NCBI GenBank assembly: GCA_013399305.1
Contig: VXAI01000197.1
Coordinates: 544,726-608,725 of the forward strand
Reading direction: 5' to 3'
Source of the DNA: Rostratula benghalensis
Taxonomy: Eukaryota; Chordata; Aves; Charadriiformes; Rostratulidae
DNA length: 64,000 nt
The position numbers were made by a program, and so were the translations under genes. Positions 49,829 through 62,705 of the stretch are shown here, piece by piece (the first letter of the stretch is position 1; the number at the start of each line of letters is the position of its first letter). A model generated the notes under the pieces. That model searched no databases, was not told where the DNA came from, and saw only the letters and a program-made list of their open reading frames with translations.

Positions 49829-51682
49829 AAAAAGGAGAAGTAGGCTTTGGCCCAGTCTCTTCCTCGTTCTATATGGCAATCAAAATGGATTGAGGAGTAA
49901 GCGGCAACCAAGTACCTCTGTGTCAGCAGGATATAAAGGTGGTCTCCTCCATAAATGGCCCGATATATGTGCCATAATCTTGTTTTACAATCCAAATTAT
50001 GACTGGGCTGGTCATTGGTTGCCCTGATTTGTTTGGTATAGAGTGTTGTCAGTACTTTAAGGCATAGAAGTACAGAAAAGTTTGTTACATTTGCATGGAA
50101 CCACTGGATCAAGAATGTTCTCTGATGGAAAAAATTAATTCACTAAAGCCTCAAAGAACTTGACAACATTGGAGTGAAACATTTTAGGGACAGATGCAAC
50201 AGCATCTAAATAAACCTTAATTTTCTATCATTTCTGTTTTGTCAGGAACACATTAATAGCTTTTACAACGTAACAGATCATACAAAAGTTTATTATTTGT
50301 TTCTTCAGTTTTTTATGTGAAAGTAAGCCTAAAGAGGTATTTTTAACTAAACAATGTATTCTACAAATCACCTAGTAACCTCATCCAGCCTTAGAGAGAC
50401 ATCAGTTTACTTACAGAAGAAATGTTAGCATTATTATTTTAATTTTGTTGAATCTGCTATATTCTGGGAAAATGTAACTTAATTTCACAGAGGTAAAGAA
50501 GTGGTGGAAAGACAGCAATCGAGCACAGAACTAAACAAGCCAATTTATCCCATTTTTTAAAGTGCATGAAGGCTTCTGTGTCTGAAGTTACTATGAAGGT
50601 AAACAGGACAAGTAAAGAGGTTTTTTGATATTAACATACCGCTTTCTGCCTGGCCAGGCTTAAGATGTAATGTCTCAGTGCAAATTTTTGGTGCCTCTCT
50701 TCCTTAAAGGAGAAGAGAGGCCCTGGAAGGTTGAGAGCAAGGGTCTAAGGGGCATGATTTTCATGAACTGTCCACTGCCTTTATGTATCCAGGGGTCAGT
50801 TGGCTGCCACCAGCTTCTGAACTGATCTAAGAGCTCACTGCCCCTGCTCTCTTCTCTGTTCTTCTTCCTCTCTTACTCCCTCATCATCCCCTGGGTTTGC
50901 ACCACTTCTGGTATTTGTAGGACCCTTCATGGAGATGATTGAACTCCGTGACCCCAACCAGTTCTTTTCTGCAGATCACCTTTGTGCTGTGCTGTGAGGA
51001 GAGTGGGCTTGAGGAAGAGTCTGACTGCACCAGGGTTAACCCAGAGGAGGAGCAAGCAGCCACGGGAGAGGAGGGAGCAGGAACTCCCTCCTCCAGCAGT
51101 GAGATGTAGCTCACATGGAACTTCACCATCTGAGGCCATGAACTGAAGTGGCCACAAGCCAAACACCTTTGCTTCCTTAGCTGTCTTGCCCTGCCACGAG
51201 CCTCTCCTGCCCACACACATGAGGCGAAGTAAAGTGCTTCCAGATGACATATGCTTGCAAATGACATAATTTCATACCAGTTGAATTCGTGTCCTGCAAT
51301 CACACTGTACAGTCATGTTTTCCAAGGTCTTATTTTAAAATACTTTCCGCTTGTTTGATCTCTCCTTTAAAAGATTGTCAAGGTGACGTGTCAGCAATTT
51401 ACTGTGGGAATTAGAAGGGAACCAGAGAAAAAGAGATACTTAACACAGAATACTACCAATACCCGTGTGTATTGAACTCATGATTACTTAAAAAAATTGT
51501 GCACCATTGTGTTAAACCTGTAACTCAGCTGTCTGAGACAAGGTCATGACACTGAAGTTTCAGGGAGATGAGCTGAGAAATAACTCACTACTAATGAATG
51601 GTTTTCTCCAAAATGAAGAGGTTAAAACAAGTGCTAGTCCAACTTTACTTCTACTGCACATACCTGTAATCTTGTCATATTC
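49829..51682. other. Unrecognised stretch
   Basis: Two overlapping minus-strand frames (50884-51303, 139 codons; 50927-51250, 107 codons) occupy a GC-richer patch at about 50,850-51,230. Neither has a domain, start context or splice pattern I can support. The rest is AT-rich and empty. Confidence 0.4.
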
Positions 51683-51850
51683 TTAGAATCACAGAGTAGA
51701 ATCAGAACATAATTCAGATGCAAAGGGACTCTGGAAATCATCTTGTCCAACCCCTTGCTCAAAGCAGGGCCAACTTCAAAGATACTATAGGTTGATCAGG
51801 ACCTTGTCCAGTCAAATTTTGAAAGTGTTTTTCTGTTTAAAAGTTTCCTT
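51683..51850 (-). mobile_element. CR1 LINE 3'-end fragment, antisense
   Basis: Plus-strand TAGAATCACAGAGTAGAATC (antisense tail units), CTGGAAATCATCTTGTCCAACCCC, TTGCTCAAAGCAGGGCCAAC and TCAGGACCTTGTCCAGTCAAA mark the antisense CR1 3' untranslated region and end of the coding frame. The usual TTGGAAGGGACC block is altered to GCAAAGGGACTC. Similarity fades near 51,850. Confidence 0.85.
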
Positions 51851-54148
51851 TTGTAGGAGATTGCTTCAGGTTTTCGCACATACACTTCTGTTAGCTCTCA
51901 TTTTGATACAGGATTCATGTCATGAACAACACAGAAGAACAGCACATTTGTATTACTCTTCAAAACACCTTGTTCTGAAAAACGTAAGAAAAAGCATTAA
52001 TTTATTGTCTTATTAGATCCAAAGGCATGAACAGCCCTTCATGCAATTGAGATTCAGTTCACGATTACAAGACTGTGACTTGACCCCTGTTGCAGTTCCA
52101 GCAAGTCCTCACTTTACTAAGTATCTGCTACATGTCAACAGCAGCAATGAAAGGCTGGGTGATACAAACATCCAGCTTAATCCTGTGTAGCAGTTCTGTA
52201 TCACTCTAGAAGACAAGTATCTCATGTTTGTTTTTCGCAGTTTGCTCAGCTGACCTTGAGTCTGACAGTCCTCTAGGAGATGCTGCTGAAGCTCAATTTG
52301 GTTGTTCTTAGCTGCTTGAGGTTCAAACTCAGCCATACACCTGACAGTCACTGTCACTGAAACCACATCCTTACTTTTGAGAAGCAACACAAGTTGACGG
52401 GTTGTAGGTCTACCACCTGTCTGCCTTTAGGTGTGTCTCTCTATTGGCTCTATCAGAATGAGTTTGAGCTGAGTAGCATGAACTACAAGGATGCAGTATA
52501 GCCAAGCAAGGAAGCTGGGACTCTATCCTTTCATGGCCGTGTGCTGCAAACAACAGACTGACAGTTGTCACCCTCACTATTGTGCAGTAAGTAAAGATAA
52601 TTCAGCCTCCTCCCTAGACCCTCTCTCGTGAGCAGTTCTGCCCCTCCTGGAATAGGTAATGGACAAACACTGGTGTGGCACAAGGTTGCCCATTGGATTT
52701 TTCTTTTCCCAGTCTCACAGTTCTTTCATAGTTTCCTGGTGGTCTTTTGGGAGAAAATAGGCCTGGCATTCCTGAGTTTGTATCCCTGCCTCTCCATCAC
52801 TGTCACTGGCAGACTTGCCAGGGGAAAGACATACCCTAACCCTCCTTTCAGCTGAAACAGTGTTTTGCTGCATATCATAAGGCAGATGGAGGCAACCAGA
52901 AAGATTTCAGACCAGCTGATGGAGAGCAGAAGTATCATATGTACTTGGACAAACACAAATAATCAGAGCTGCGTAAGAGAGTTATGATTGCCTCAGAATT
53001 TGCTATGCTTAAGCTGTGACTCTTGCAAAACACCAGTCCCAGCCACTGTACTTGTGGAGAATAACAAATTAATTTCTCCCCTTGATGTTCACCAGCAGAT
53101 TTTAAGAGTCTGTTTGGGAGCTGGTGAGGAGTGATTTAAGGTTCAATCTGGTTTTTGTTTGTTTGTTTGCAAGAATCCTTGCAAACATGTCCGACAGCAA
53201 AATATGAGATTCCTCTTTAAAGCATAATAATCTTCAAGCATTGTGATGAAAATGTTCTGTCCTGTCTTCGACTGTGCTTCAAAAAGAAGTATCCTGGGCT
53301 TCTACTCCAACAAGAGGCAGTAATATGGAGGAAAACAGCCTGATCAGCTGTAGCGCTGTTACTCCATTTTAAGCCACATCTCAAAGCCAGCTCAGCTCTT
53401 TTAAGGTTCTGGCCCATCTGTTTCAACTTTCTGGGGTATTTTGTTCAAAACTGAACTGCTGTATTAAATACACCCACCTTTCAGAAAAAATCCCATAATT
53501 GTCCATCTTTTTGCACACAGAGGCATAAACATTTCTTGTTAGACCAGCCTATACACAGAGGGATAAATTATCTCATTGATTGAAGACTTAAAATTAGCAA
53601 GGCAGAGCTGATGAATATGAATAAATGTGTCCTTTTAATATTTTGGGGCTCTCTGTACATGGCATGCCATAATATTACATTAATTTTTCAGATGTCTTGT
53701 TGCCTTCTATAGCAAAAAATAGATAGTGAGAAATTAAAGGAAACCATCACAGATAACAAATGTCTGGACAAAAGGACTATCTGTTCCAAGATGCTGCACA
53801 TTTCGACTATGTCATTCCCTTTTTATTCAGGCTCAGTGATAAGCGACTGGTGGAACTGGAAATGTGGTGGTGTGCTGAGTTCTGGCTTGGCTGCCTTGGC
53901 CGGTGGCAATGGTCAGGAAATGGCAAATGGAGCTGATATCTCTAATGGTAATAAAGGTGACCCTGATGCTTCCTGTTGTATTTTCAGCTACTTAAAACTT
54001 TGCAGACTTTTAATGGTTAAAGTGGATGTTTTCCATGCCATCTTTCTGCTTCTAGATGACCTTTTTCTTCTTCTAAGTTTCACATAACAGAGCCTGGCTA
54101 TTTCTGATGGAGAAGCTTCTTTTTTGGCTCCTAACAGTCTACAAAAAA
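51851..54148. other. Unrecognised stretch
   Basis: About 2.3 kb without a recognised gene or repeat. A 98-codon plus-strand frame (53791-54087) ends in a leucine-rich run but shows no start context or homology I know. Confidence 0.4.
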
Positions 54149-54962
54149 CAAACCTGGGAGGAGTGGCTGAGTGTGCTGCTATTCAGAGGAATCGGGACAG
54201 GATGAAGAAATGGGCTTACAGGAATCTTGTGAAGCTCAAGAAAATGACATGCAAAGCCCTGCATCTGGGGAGGAATAATACCAGGCATGAAAACAGACTG
54301 AGGGCTGACTGGCTGGGAAGCAGCTCTGCAAAGAAGGATCTGGCCCGGTGGACAACAAGCTGACCATGAACCAGCAATGGGTCCCTGCAGGAAGACAGCC
54401 AACATCCTGGGCTGCATTAAAAGCTGTGTTGTCAGTAGGTGGAGGGAGGTGACCCCTCTTTGTTCAGGACTTATGGGAGCATCTGGAGCGCCATGTCTAG
54501 TTCTGGGCTCCCAAGTACAAGAGAGACATGGACTTAGTGCAGCCAGCCCAAAGAAAGGACACTAAGGTGATTTAAGGAGTATTTTACATACAGGGAGAGG
54601 CTGAAAAAGCTAGGACTATTCAGCTGGGGAAAGAGAATGCTGAAGCAGATTTTATCCATGTGTATACGTATCTGATAGGAGGGAATGAGGAAGAGAAAGC
54701 CAAACTCTTCTCACTAGTGCCCACTGACAGGACAAGAAATTAATGGGAAGAAAACTGAAACATGAAACTACATCCAAAAACATTAAAGCATTTATTTACT
54801 GTGAGAGATGTTGTGGAGTCTCCACTCAGGAGGATCTTCGAAACCTAGCTGGACATAGTCCTGAACAAACTACTCCTCCTGATCCTGCTTGAGTAGGGAG
54901 TTTGAACTAGATTTACTTTAGAGGCCCTTTTCAACCCCACCAAGTCTTTGATACTGTGATTG
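54149..54962 (+). mobile_element. CR1 LINE, older 5'-truncated copy
   Basis: About 0.8 kb. It begins downstream of RT motif C and contains GAAATGGGCTTACAGGAATC, GCCCTGCATCTGGGGAGGAA, ATCCTGGGCTGCATTAAAAG and CCCACTGACAGGACAAGAA, ending in GGCCCTTTTCAACCCCACCAAG and a decayed tail at about 54,960. The frame at 54124-54363 shows NLVKLKKMTCKALHLGRNNT, a decayed form of the CR1 thumb. Many stops and indels; older than the copies at 36.7, 55.2 and 57.5 kb. Confidence 0.92.
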
Positions 54963-55223
54963 AAGAAATCTTACTCCTTATCAGATTCTTTCTAGCTCTG
55001 GAGTAAGAATTTCAAATGTCCTTATAGGAGGAGCCTTCTGCTGTCAGTTGCCTTCCTGTTTTCACCAGAAACATCCTAAATTCACAACACGTTGAAGTTG
55101 CCAGGGATCAATGCAGCCTGGCTGGAATTTGATTAATAGACAAACCCTGCAGGCACCTCCTGCATGGACCGCACACCATTTTCTTCAGGCTTGCAAGTCT
55201 CTATTTGCTGGTGGCTCAGATAG

Positions 55224-55920
55224 GAATCATAGAATCATGGACTGGTTTGGGTTGGAAGGGATCATTAAAGATCATTGAACTCCAACTCCCTTGCCACAGT
55301 CAGGGACACCTCCCACTAGACCATGTTGCTCAAAACCTCATCCAGCCTGGCCTTAAACACTTCCAGGGATGGGGCTTCAACAACTTCTCTGGGCAAGCTG
55401 TTCCAGTGCCTCACTGCCCTCACAGTAAAGAATTTCCTTCTGGTATTAAATCTAAATCTCCCCTCTTCTAATTTAAAGCCATTACCCTTGTCCTATAGGT
55501 ACACTCCATGATAAATACGCCCTCTCCAGCTCTGCTGTAGGCCCTTTTTAAGTATTAGAAAGCAGCTACAAGGTCTCCCCAGAGCTTTCTCCAGGCTGAA
55601 GAACTCCAACTGTCTCAGCCTGTCCTCATAGGACAGGTGTTCCAGCCCTCTGATCATCCCCATGGCCCTCTGCTGAACCCACTCCAACAGGTCCATGTCC
55701 CTCCTGTGCCGAGGACTCTAGAGCTACACACAGTACTACAGGTGGGGTCTCACCAGAGCAGAGTAGAGGGGCAGAATCACTTCTTTCAACCTACTGGCCC
55801 TCTTCTTTTGTGCAGCCCAGGATTCGGTTTGTTTTCTGGGCTGCCAGCACATAGTGTCAGCTCATATTGAACTTCTTGTCCACCAACGACCCCGAGTCTT
55901 TCTCCTCAAGGCCACTCTCA
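55224..55920 (-). mobile_element. CR1 LINE, about 0.7 kb, antisense
   Basis: Starts (3' end) with antisense tail units ATAGAATCATGG and GGTTTGGGTTGGAAGGGATC, continues through CAGGGACACCTCCCACTAGACC and TTCCAGGGATGGGGCTTCAAC, and reaches CCCGAGTCTTTCTCCTCAAGG near 55,910. The minus-strand frame 55493-55696 encodes MIRGLEHLSYEDRLRQLEFFS, the conserved CR1 block before the C-terminus. It lies tail-to-tail with the copy ending at 54,962, 261 bp away. Well preserved but broken by frameshifts. Confidence 0.95.
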
Positions 55921-57467
55921 ATAAAAAGAATTAAGCCTAACTTGACTGCAGCAAAGGAATATATCCCTCAAAAGGTTATATCTGGCAAGAGCCAGAGAAT
56001 GAAGTGGAAAAAAATCCAGCGCATAGAAATGAAAAAGTGCAACAGCTGTAGCCAAGGTCTATCTGGGGTGCATGGGACAGACTGCACCCAGATGCAGGTG
56101 TAGAGGGAGACCAAGGAACAATGGCACAGAAAATCTGAGCTACAGCATTTTGTGAGCTTAATGTGCTGTAGCAACTAAGTACTTTAACACACTGCTTTGA
56201 AGATAATGCACATCTTCCTCCCAATCCTGCTTCATACACAGATGTATACATGTAAACTGTCCCCACCAGGCTCAACAGATGAACTCTCCTAAGACGCATT
56301 GAAAAACCCAATCTTAGTACACAAAGTGCTATAGGATCCTTTGAGATAAAATTTTCTAGTGTCCCACTCATTTCCTCTTCCTTACTTTGTGGAAGTACTT
56401 AGTCTTTATATAATATTCAGCCCTGATTACCGACTGTTTTTTCTGCCTAAACAACTAGTTATGAAAGAAGGCTAGGTTTCGTTTTTCTGCTTTTATGCAC
56501 AGCAAACATGCAATTTTGTTACCAGTAGCAACAACTAGCTCAGAAAATGATTAGGCTTTTCAATGACTGGGTTTTGTGAAAAAAGCATAAACAGGAAGGT
56601 GTGGGCTGTTTCTTGGGTTATAGAGACTGCGCTAGAAGAAATTCAGGGAAGAAACAGAGGGAGTGAAACTCCTGCACCAATTTCCATGTGGACTCTCCTA
56701 ATTCAGAGGAATTCCTCCAAATTTAGGAAATTTGCACAATTTTAATTGAGCATAAAATTTGGCCCTTGCTGAATTTCAGGGTTTGATTTTCTCAAACTAA
56801 CTGATAACTCTTTTGAAATTTTGAAAGGTTAATTACACTGTTAAGCAATATTTTAATTTATTCTAATTTATCTCATCTGGATTCATTTGCCTAACAGTTT
56901 TGCATATCTTTACATTCATTACAGTCATTAAGGTAAAACCTTTTAACAAATACTCATTTATGACCACTTTCACCACTTTCCGCTTGAACCTCATTCTTTC
57001 CCAAATGTCAATCTCTTTAAAAATCTTGGCATGAAAGGTCACTTTTAGGTGAAAATAAGTCACCGTATTCAACATTTCAGATTTTGCTTGGCATGCCAAG
57101 GAATACAGAAGTTTCATCCCTTTCAAGATGAATCGGGATGAACCTAGAACTTAAGGTTTTGGGAGTTTTTTGAAAATTACATTTTTCCCACCAGTTTTTA
57201 GCACTGGTGTGTCTACTGACCACAGCTCTCATCTGATACTCTTTAACATGAACACATAATGGCCCAGAAAAAATGTTAAAGTATTTCTCATGCTTTGGGG
57301 GAGCACCCTGCTCTTGCACTCTGCAGCACAGATCCACCAGATCTCATTCATGACTCATGCTAATGAAAAGTGCATATCATGGCTGAAAAGACTGTATGAG
57401 ATACTTATGTACAGGACTTACTCAACCATGTATACTTGGACTGCTTTGCATTAACTTTCATAAATGT
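55921..57467. other. Unrecognised stretch between two CR1 copies
   Basis: No gene recognised. A 131-codon minus-strand frame (55976-56371) and shorter frames have no familiar motif. Confidence 0.4.
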
Positions 57468-57918
57468 TCACAGAATCACAGAACCACAGACCATCATGGA
57501 TTGGAAGGGACCTGGAATGATCATCCAGTCCAATCCCCCTGCCACAGCAGGGACACCCAGATCAGGCCACACAGGAACACGTCCAGACGGGTCTTGAACG
57601 TCTCCAGAGAAGGAGACTCCACCACCTCTCTGGGCAGCCCCTTCCAGTGCTCCCTCACCCTCACTGTGAAGAAGTTTTTCCTCATATTTAAATGGAACCT
57701 CCTGTGTTCCAGCTTGCACCCATTGCCCCTTGTCCTATCATAGGCCGTCGCTGAGAAGAGCCTGGCTCCATCCTCCTGACACTCACCCTTTACATATTTA
57801 TAAACATTCATGAGGTCACCCCTCAGTCTCCTCTTCTCCAAGCTAAAGAGACCCAGCTCCCTCAGCCTTTCCTCATACGGGAGATGCTCCACTCCCTTCA
57901 TCATCTTTGTGGCTCTAA
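57468..57918 (-). mobile_element. CR1 LINE, youngest-looking copy, antisense
   Basis: About 450 bp, very close to the usual CR1 sequence. It contains antisense tail units (CACAGAATCACAGAACCACAG), ATTGGAAGGGACCTGGAATG, CAGTCCAATCCCCCTGCC, GGAGACTCCACCACCTCTCTG and CCCCTTGTCCTATCATAGGCC. 5' truncation lies at about 57,918. The preserved open frame suggests it is the most recent CR1 insertion in the window. Confidence 0.97.
57521..57918 (-). pseudogene. CR1 polymerase C-terminal fragment, open frame kept
   Basis: An uninterrupted minus-strand frame (open to 57,940, of which the last few codons are flanking DNA) encodes the conserved CR1 C-terminus. Runs visible are [58 protein letters not shown] and [19 protein letters not shown]. 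There is no reverse transcriptase core, so no active product is possible. Lack of stops reflects youth, not function. Confidence 0.9.
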
Positions 57919-60539
57919 TTTTGTTGTGAGAACAAGTCAAATATTTTATTTTGTTATTTGTACTGTGGTACTGCTTGCTTTCTTGAGTGTGCTTCTACTC
58001 TGCAAACACACAGTAAAAAGGTAGGCCTTGTCTTAACGGCCTTCCAAGCTTAGAAAAAACCAACAGAAACAGGTTACAGCAAACAGACACATGGACACTA
58101 GGAAATAACTAGTTAAAACAAGTCAGCAAAAAGTCAGCTGTGGAAGTATTATATTTATAATTTTTTTTATCGGCACCATAGCGAATATGAGATAGTGCAT
58201 TCACCTTATGTCCTGCACCTAGAAACCCCAAAAGATTTTTCAGGGCAAGTTACCACTTTATCCCTCATTGCTTACCTCTTGTTTTGTAGACCTGGGCTCA
58301 TATTGGAGGAAAAAAAAAAAGGAATAACAAAGTATAGAGCAGAAATGTAACTATTCCATCAATATTATCTCATAATTTATGTACACACAAGTTTAACAGA
58401 CAGCCAATGTGCAAAATTTACACCCAATTAGAATACTCCAATTGGTGCTAATAGTAATGTAAGTGGAAACAATAGGGAGTATGACTGACTCACAATGAAG
58501 ATTTTATACTGCTATGGAAAAAACATGATAAAATCATCATAATCCTCGTCATCTTCATCCTTACCACCAGCTGTGCCGGACAGTCCATCCACTGCCTCCC
58601 CAGAGGAGGACAGTCACCAAAGACTATTTCTGTTCTTCCTGTCTGGGCCCAGGAAATAAGTTTTCCTCTTCACTTCTCTCTCTCCTCCTCCCCTTCACCT
58701 GCCATTTATGTTGTTTGTTTTTTTTCCAGAAGGAACTTGCACTATTTGAGTGGATATAGATCATCAGCTACAGATCCACTAATAAGCATCTTTAGGTGAA
58801 CCTGTCTCAGTACCTTTTGTGCAACATCACCATTTTCTCAGCTTTACTGTTTACCTTTAGAAATACTGGGTTTGATGTAAGTTTTCAGGATCTTCTGCAC
58901 TTTGCCATAAAGGCTGATTATCTGATAAAAGTGCCTGTAATTTACACTTGGTTATCATACCTTCTATGTTAGAATCAATCAAATAAATTTTGATCATTTG
59001 CAGTGATACATTATGTCCTGGACACATTAAAATCCTCCGCCTTCTATATCTTTTTGAAAATAGCCTTACTCTCGCTTCTAGAAGATGCTGCCAATCGCTT
59101 CACAGCATCAAAATATGGCAGTTGCAATTTATTTATCAGTGCATTAGGTTTTAACCACAACATGCCCTCTCATCACCGAAGAAACAGTTGCAAACTAGAG
59201 TCTTCTATCTATATCATTTCTATGAATAATATGTATAACTGAATTTAGCTCATCACTGGATATTATTCTGTCACATAAATGTCAAAGCAAAGAAGCTCTA
59301 AAGCAAACAAAAAGAAGAAAAATTATAGTCATAAGGTAAACAGTTCCAAGAGAGAAAGAGAACCACGGGTTGAACATTCATTGGAAAACCTTTTTTCACT
59401 AGGTACTAGGGAAAGTAATATGGCTTGTCAAGACCTAATACAAAAAGAGTATTAAAGAGCTAATGGACTTTTCCTGGAGGGCAGATAAGAGAATTAGCCT
59501 ACAGGCCTGTTTGGGAAGACTGGCTGAGATGTAGGCTGTAAAGGATATCCTAGACAGCTAGATCAGTGCCCACCCTGAGTTTTAGAAATTTTCAGCATAA
59601 AACCCAGGCAAATAGGCCTCATGCTACCATATCTCACACTGCTACATACCTTTGACTGAGCAAAGAATTGTTTGAACAAACTGTCTTGAATCATTTAGAC
59701 TGAAAACTAAGATAACCCATTTCTCCTTTCTCAATAGTTAATCATGGAGTTCTGCCTTAAGACAAGTGAAGAAAGTGAAGCCCATTACTGGTAAGATGCC
59801 ATGACATGAAAGGATAAATTTCTTGAAGTTCTGCGTAACTCAGTACTAGCCAGTGCATGTTGTACACTGTCAAATAAACATTTTTGAAAGCACTGAAATT
59901 GAGGAAATAGCAATAATGGTATTAGAGAAACCAAACCTATTTTCACAGCAAGGCACAAGCAGATTCATAAGAACATGACTCAAATTTTCCGTTCACCAAA
60001 CTAGTCCTGAGGGATATTATAATTTGGAAAAGGTTTCAATCTTCGAAAGTAAAGAGGAAGAACAAGTTGAATTATTGGAAAATCCTTGGTGACTTGAAAG
60101 CTCAATGAAAATTTGTCTGTATCAACTTTTTTGAAACGTTAATCTCTAAACAAGTAAGCATTATTTCAAAAAATTGAACAGGAAACTATGATGCATTGTT
60201 CTGTATCTTTAGTTAATCTCTCTCAGTGTCTTAATTTCCTTATTTTTATATTTTTTATTGTTATATTTTTAAGATAATAAGTTGTGAAAAGACTCTTTTT
60301 CTACTGGAAAAAAAACCCATGACATTTCACAAGGACTTTATAATTCTGGGATTCATCCCTATGAATCTACATTCAGAGAATAACATCACTATAGAATTTT
60401 GCTTTGTGTGATCTTAATTTTCAGATGTTCTTTTTGTTTTTGCAAGTCTCTTAAGTAAAGCCATTAAGGAAAAAGAAGCCAATCTATCTCAGACTTTGAA
60501 TATAAGCTGCTTTTATCAGTAAAAAAAGCAGTTGTAAAC
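57919..60539. other. Unrecognised stretch
   Basis: No gene recognised. On the minus strand at about 58,512-58,613 a short frame codes an acidic run (KDEDDEDYDDF) because of an imperfect ATC/GAT triplet repeat. An A11 run lies at 58,310. Confidence 0.4.
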
Positions 60540-60700
60540 AGCATTTTGTTTTCCTCTAACAACCATTTTGTTTATTAAATTGAGTTTCCGAGAACTATTC
60601 AATTATGCCTGCTGCATTTAGTGTGCTGCCAATGACATATTGAAATTATATCAAGGTCATTGTTTGTGATTGACGTTATCACTGTCTTTCTTTAGTTTAG
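60540..60700. other. Possible conserved non-coding element
   Basis: Sequence with dense transcription-factor-like words, including TTTGTTTATTAAATTGAG (60568), GCCAATGACATATTGAAATT (60629) and GTCATTGTTTGTGATTGACG (60655), no CpG decay pattern of a mobile element and no simple repeat. The call rests on texture only; alignment would decide. Confidence 0.25.
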
Positions 60701-62705
60701 TACATTTTTTATGAGCAGGAAATCCTGATGCTGTCAACTCAAGTACCTACCGAATTTCTAGAGACTTATGCTGCCATACTTCTTAGGCAGAAAATAAATT
60801 GTTCTTTTGCTGTTGCATAATCTGATTGACATACCTACATTGAATGGGCTCCTTTTTACCAAGACAATGAATCCCATCTCCTGTGTCAGATTTCATAAAT
60901 TCCACACAGTTGCACTACAGCAATCTATAAGCATTGTGAAATTATTAATATGGCAAAAGGCAGCCTGGTTGGCCACTCTTTATAATGAAGGATGGAATTT
61001 AAATTAATTCTGATGATTGTGATATATTTCCATGCTGGCATAAAAACTGTAACAATCTCTTTCTGCCATTTTAATGGTCACACTCTGAAATGGATATTTC
61101 AATGAAGCAATTTACTTTCTGCTAATTTAAAACTTTTTTTTTTTTTAAAAGCTGTGATTGTGATTTGTATTTCCAATTATTCTACCTAAAAAAATGGATG
61201 CTCATTCTCTTTCTAATTATTATTTGGCACTGAACAAGAACAGCTCTTTTCTTGTCCTTTAATGGTTCAAGAAGAAGTTTGTGTTTAAAGCACTTTTACA
61301 AGAATCAAGTGGTCAAGTTTCAAGTTTTAGTTCTCTTGCAGGTGTTCCTAAGTGAGGAGGAATCTGGCAGCCTGTGGTTTGAAATCCACAGCTCTTAAGT
61401 TAGGTGCCTCAGTTCCTGAAACATTGCATTAAATAGGTAAATAATAAATTAAATAAATTAAATAGGTAGGTGTAAGGATCTGTATAAAATCAGAACCTGG
61501 AATAAAGATTTGCTAAATCTGAATTAATGTTATAGCAGGGACATCTCTGATACACAAGGCTGAGTGGTTGGCATTTAGACAGTGACTGCGAGAAGGTCTC
61601 TGTGATTGCTGAACATCACTTGGTTTTCAATGTAAAAATAAATGAGAGCAGGGAAAAACCCCACTAGAACTGAAACCTCTGGAAGGGAGGATGACATGTG
61701 AATGGTAAAAGTCCATTTCATCCCGAATCACAAGTGATCAGTTCTAGAACACAAAGAAAAGTAAGCAAGAAGATGGTTTTGTTTCTACCAATATAGCATT
61801 CCTCATACCTTATTAGGTCTGGTTTTTTTCCAGGAAAGGGTGACCATGATGAACTGATGCTGAAGGCACCTGAGCTGCACCTAAAGAAGAAACATACGAG
61901 AGGAACACATTTACACACACTTCAAAAGGAAAGTGAAAACACACAAAGTTTGTAAGTGGGCAAAGACTGAAGTTTACTTAGCTTTTTTGGAGGACCATTT
62001 GAGCTATTTGATTTCCTGAGAAGAAATCAAACCAATTCAATGTGAAATCAAAAAGCCAGAGGGAATACAGAGGACCTCAAGATACTGATTAACCTTGACG
62101 TGGTCATTATAGAACGGTTACAGAAAATTACCTCTGCAAAAAAGTGAGTAATTTTTCTATGACAGCTTCTGGAAAGAACTTGCTCAGAAAGGCACTAGCG
62201 CAATGTCAAGAAAGTGGTAGAAACACACTGTTTGGGTGAGGTAGTAAGCATACCCAATAACTTGGAGTTTGTTGAGAAAGGACCTGTGGCATGATCAACA
62301 AAGCCTGTCTGCATTGGTTAAGTAGTGTGGCCTAATGTAAATGGATATTTTGAGGGAAACACTCTGTTGACAACCCAGTGTCCACAATTTCAGGGAGTCT
62401 CTGCTTTGGTCCCTTGAACAGGACACCCATTAGCAGCTGGAATGAAATAGGTGCACACCTAGGGCTTATCTTCCATTCTGGTTTTAGCCAACAGGGACCC
62501 AGTTTCTGTCTTCCATGACTGCTTTCTGATGTGAAGCAAAACATGGGAAGCAGGAAAGGAGATTAATTTAAAAAACCCAGTCGTGATCTGAAATGCTAGT
62601 GTAGATACACCCAGAGTTCATCTGCACATAGGTAGATAAGAGATCATCATTGTCTGGGCAGGATTCTGTTTCCAGATCTGCACTGCATGCCTGCTTCTTT
62701 GAATC
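60701..62705. other. Unrecognised stretch flanking the provirus
   Basis: No gene recognised. T13 run at 61134-61146 and a TAAA-rich patch at 61,430-61,470. Confidence 0.4.

Noticed and set aside
50884..51303. 139-codon minus-strand open frame
   Set aside because: It lies in a GC-richer patch and overlaps another long frame on the same strand. No domain, homology or splice context was recognised.
57396..57743. 115-codon plus-strand frame
   Set aside because: It is the antisense of the CR1 copy at 57.5-57.9 kb.
58512..58613. Short minus-strand frame with an acidic run (KDEDDEDYDDF)
   Set aside because: It stems from an imperfect ATC/GAT triplet repeat, is only about 33 codons between stops and has no start context.
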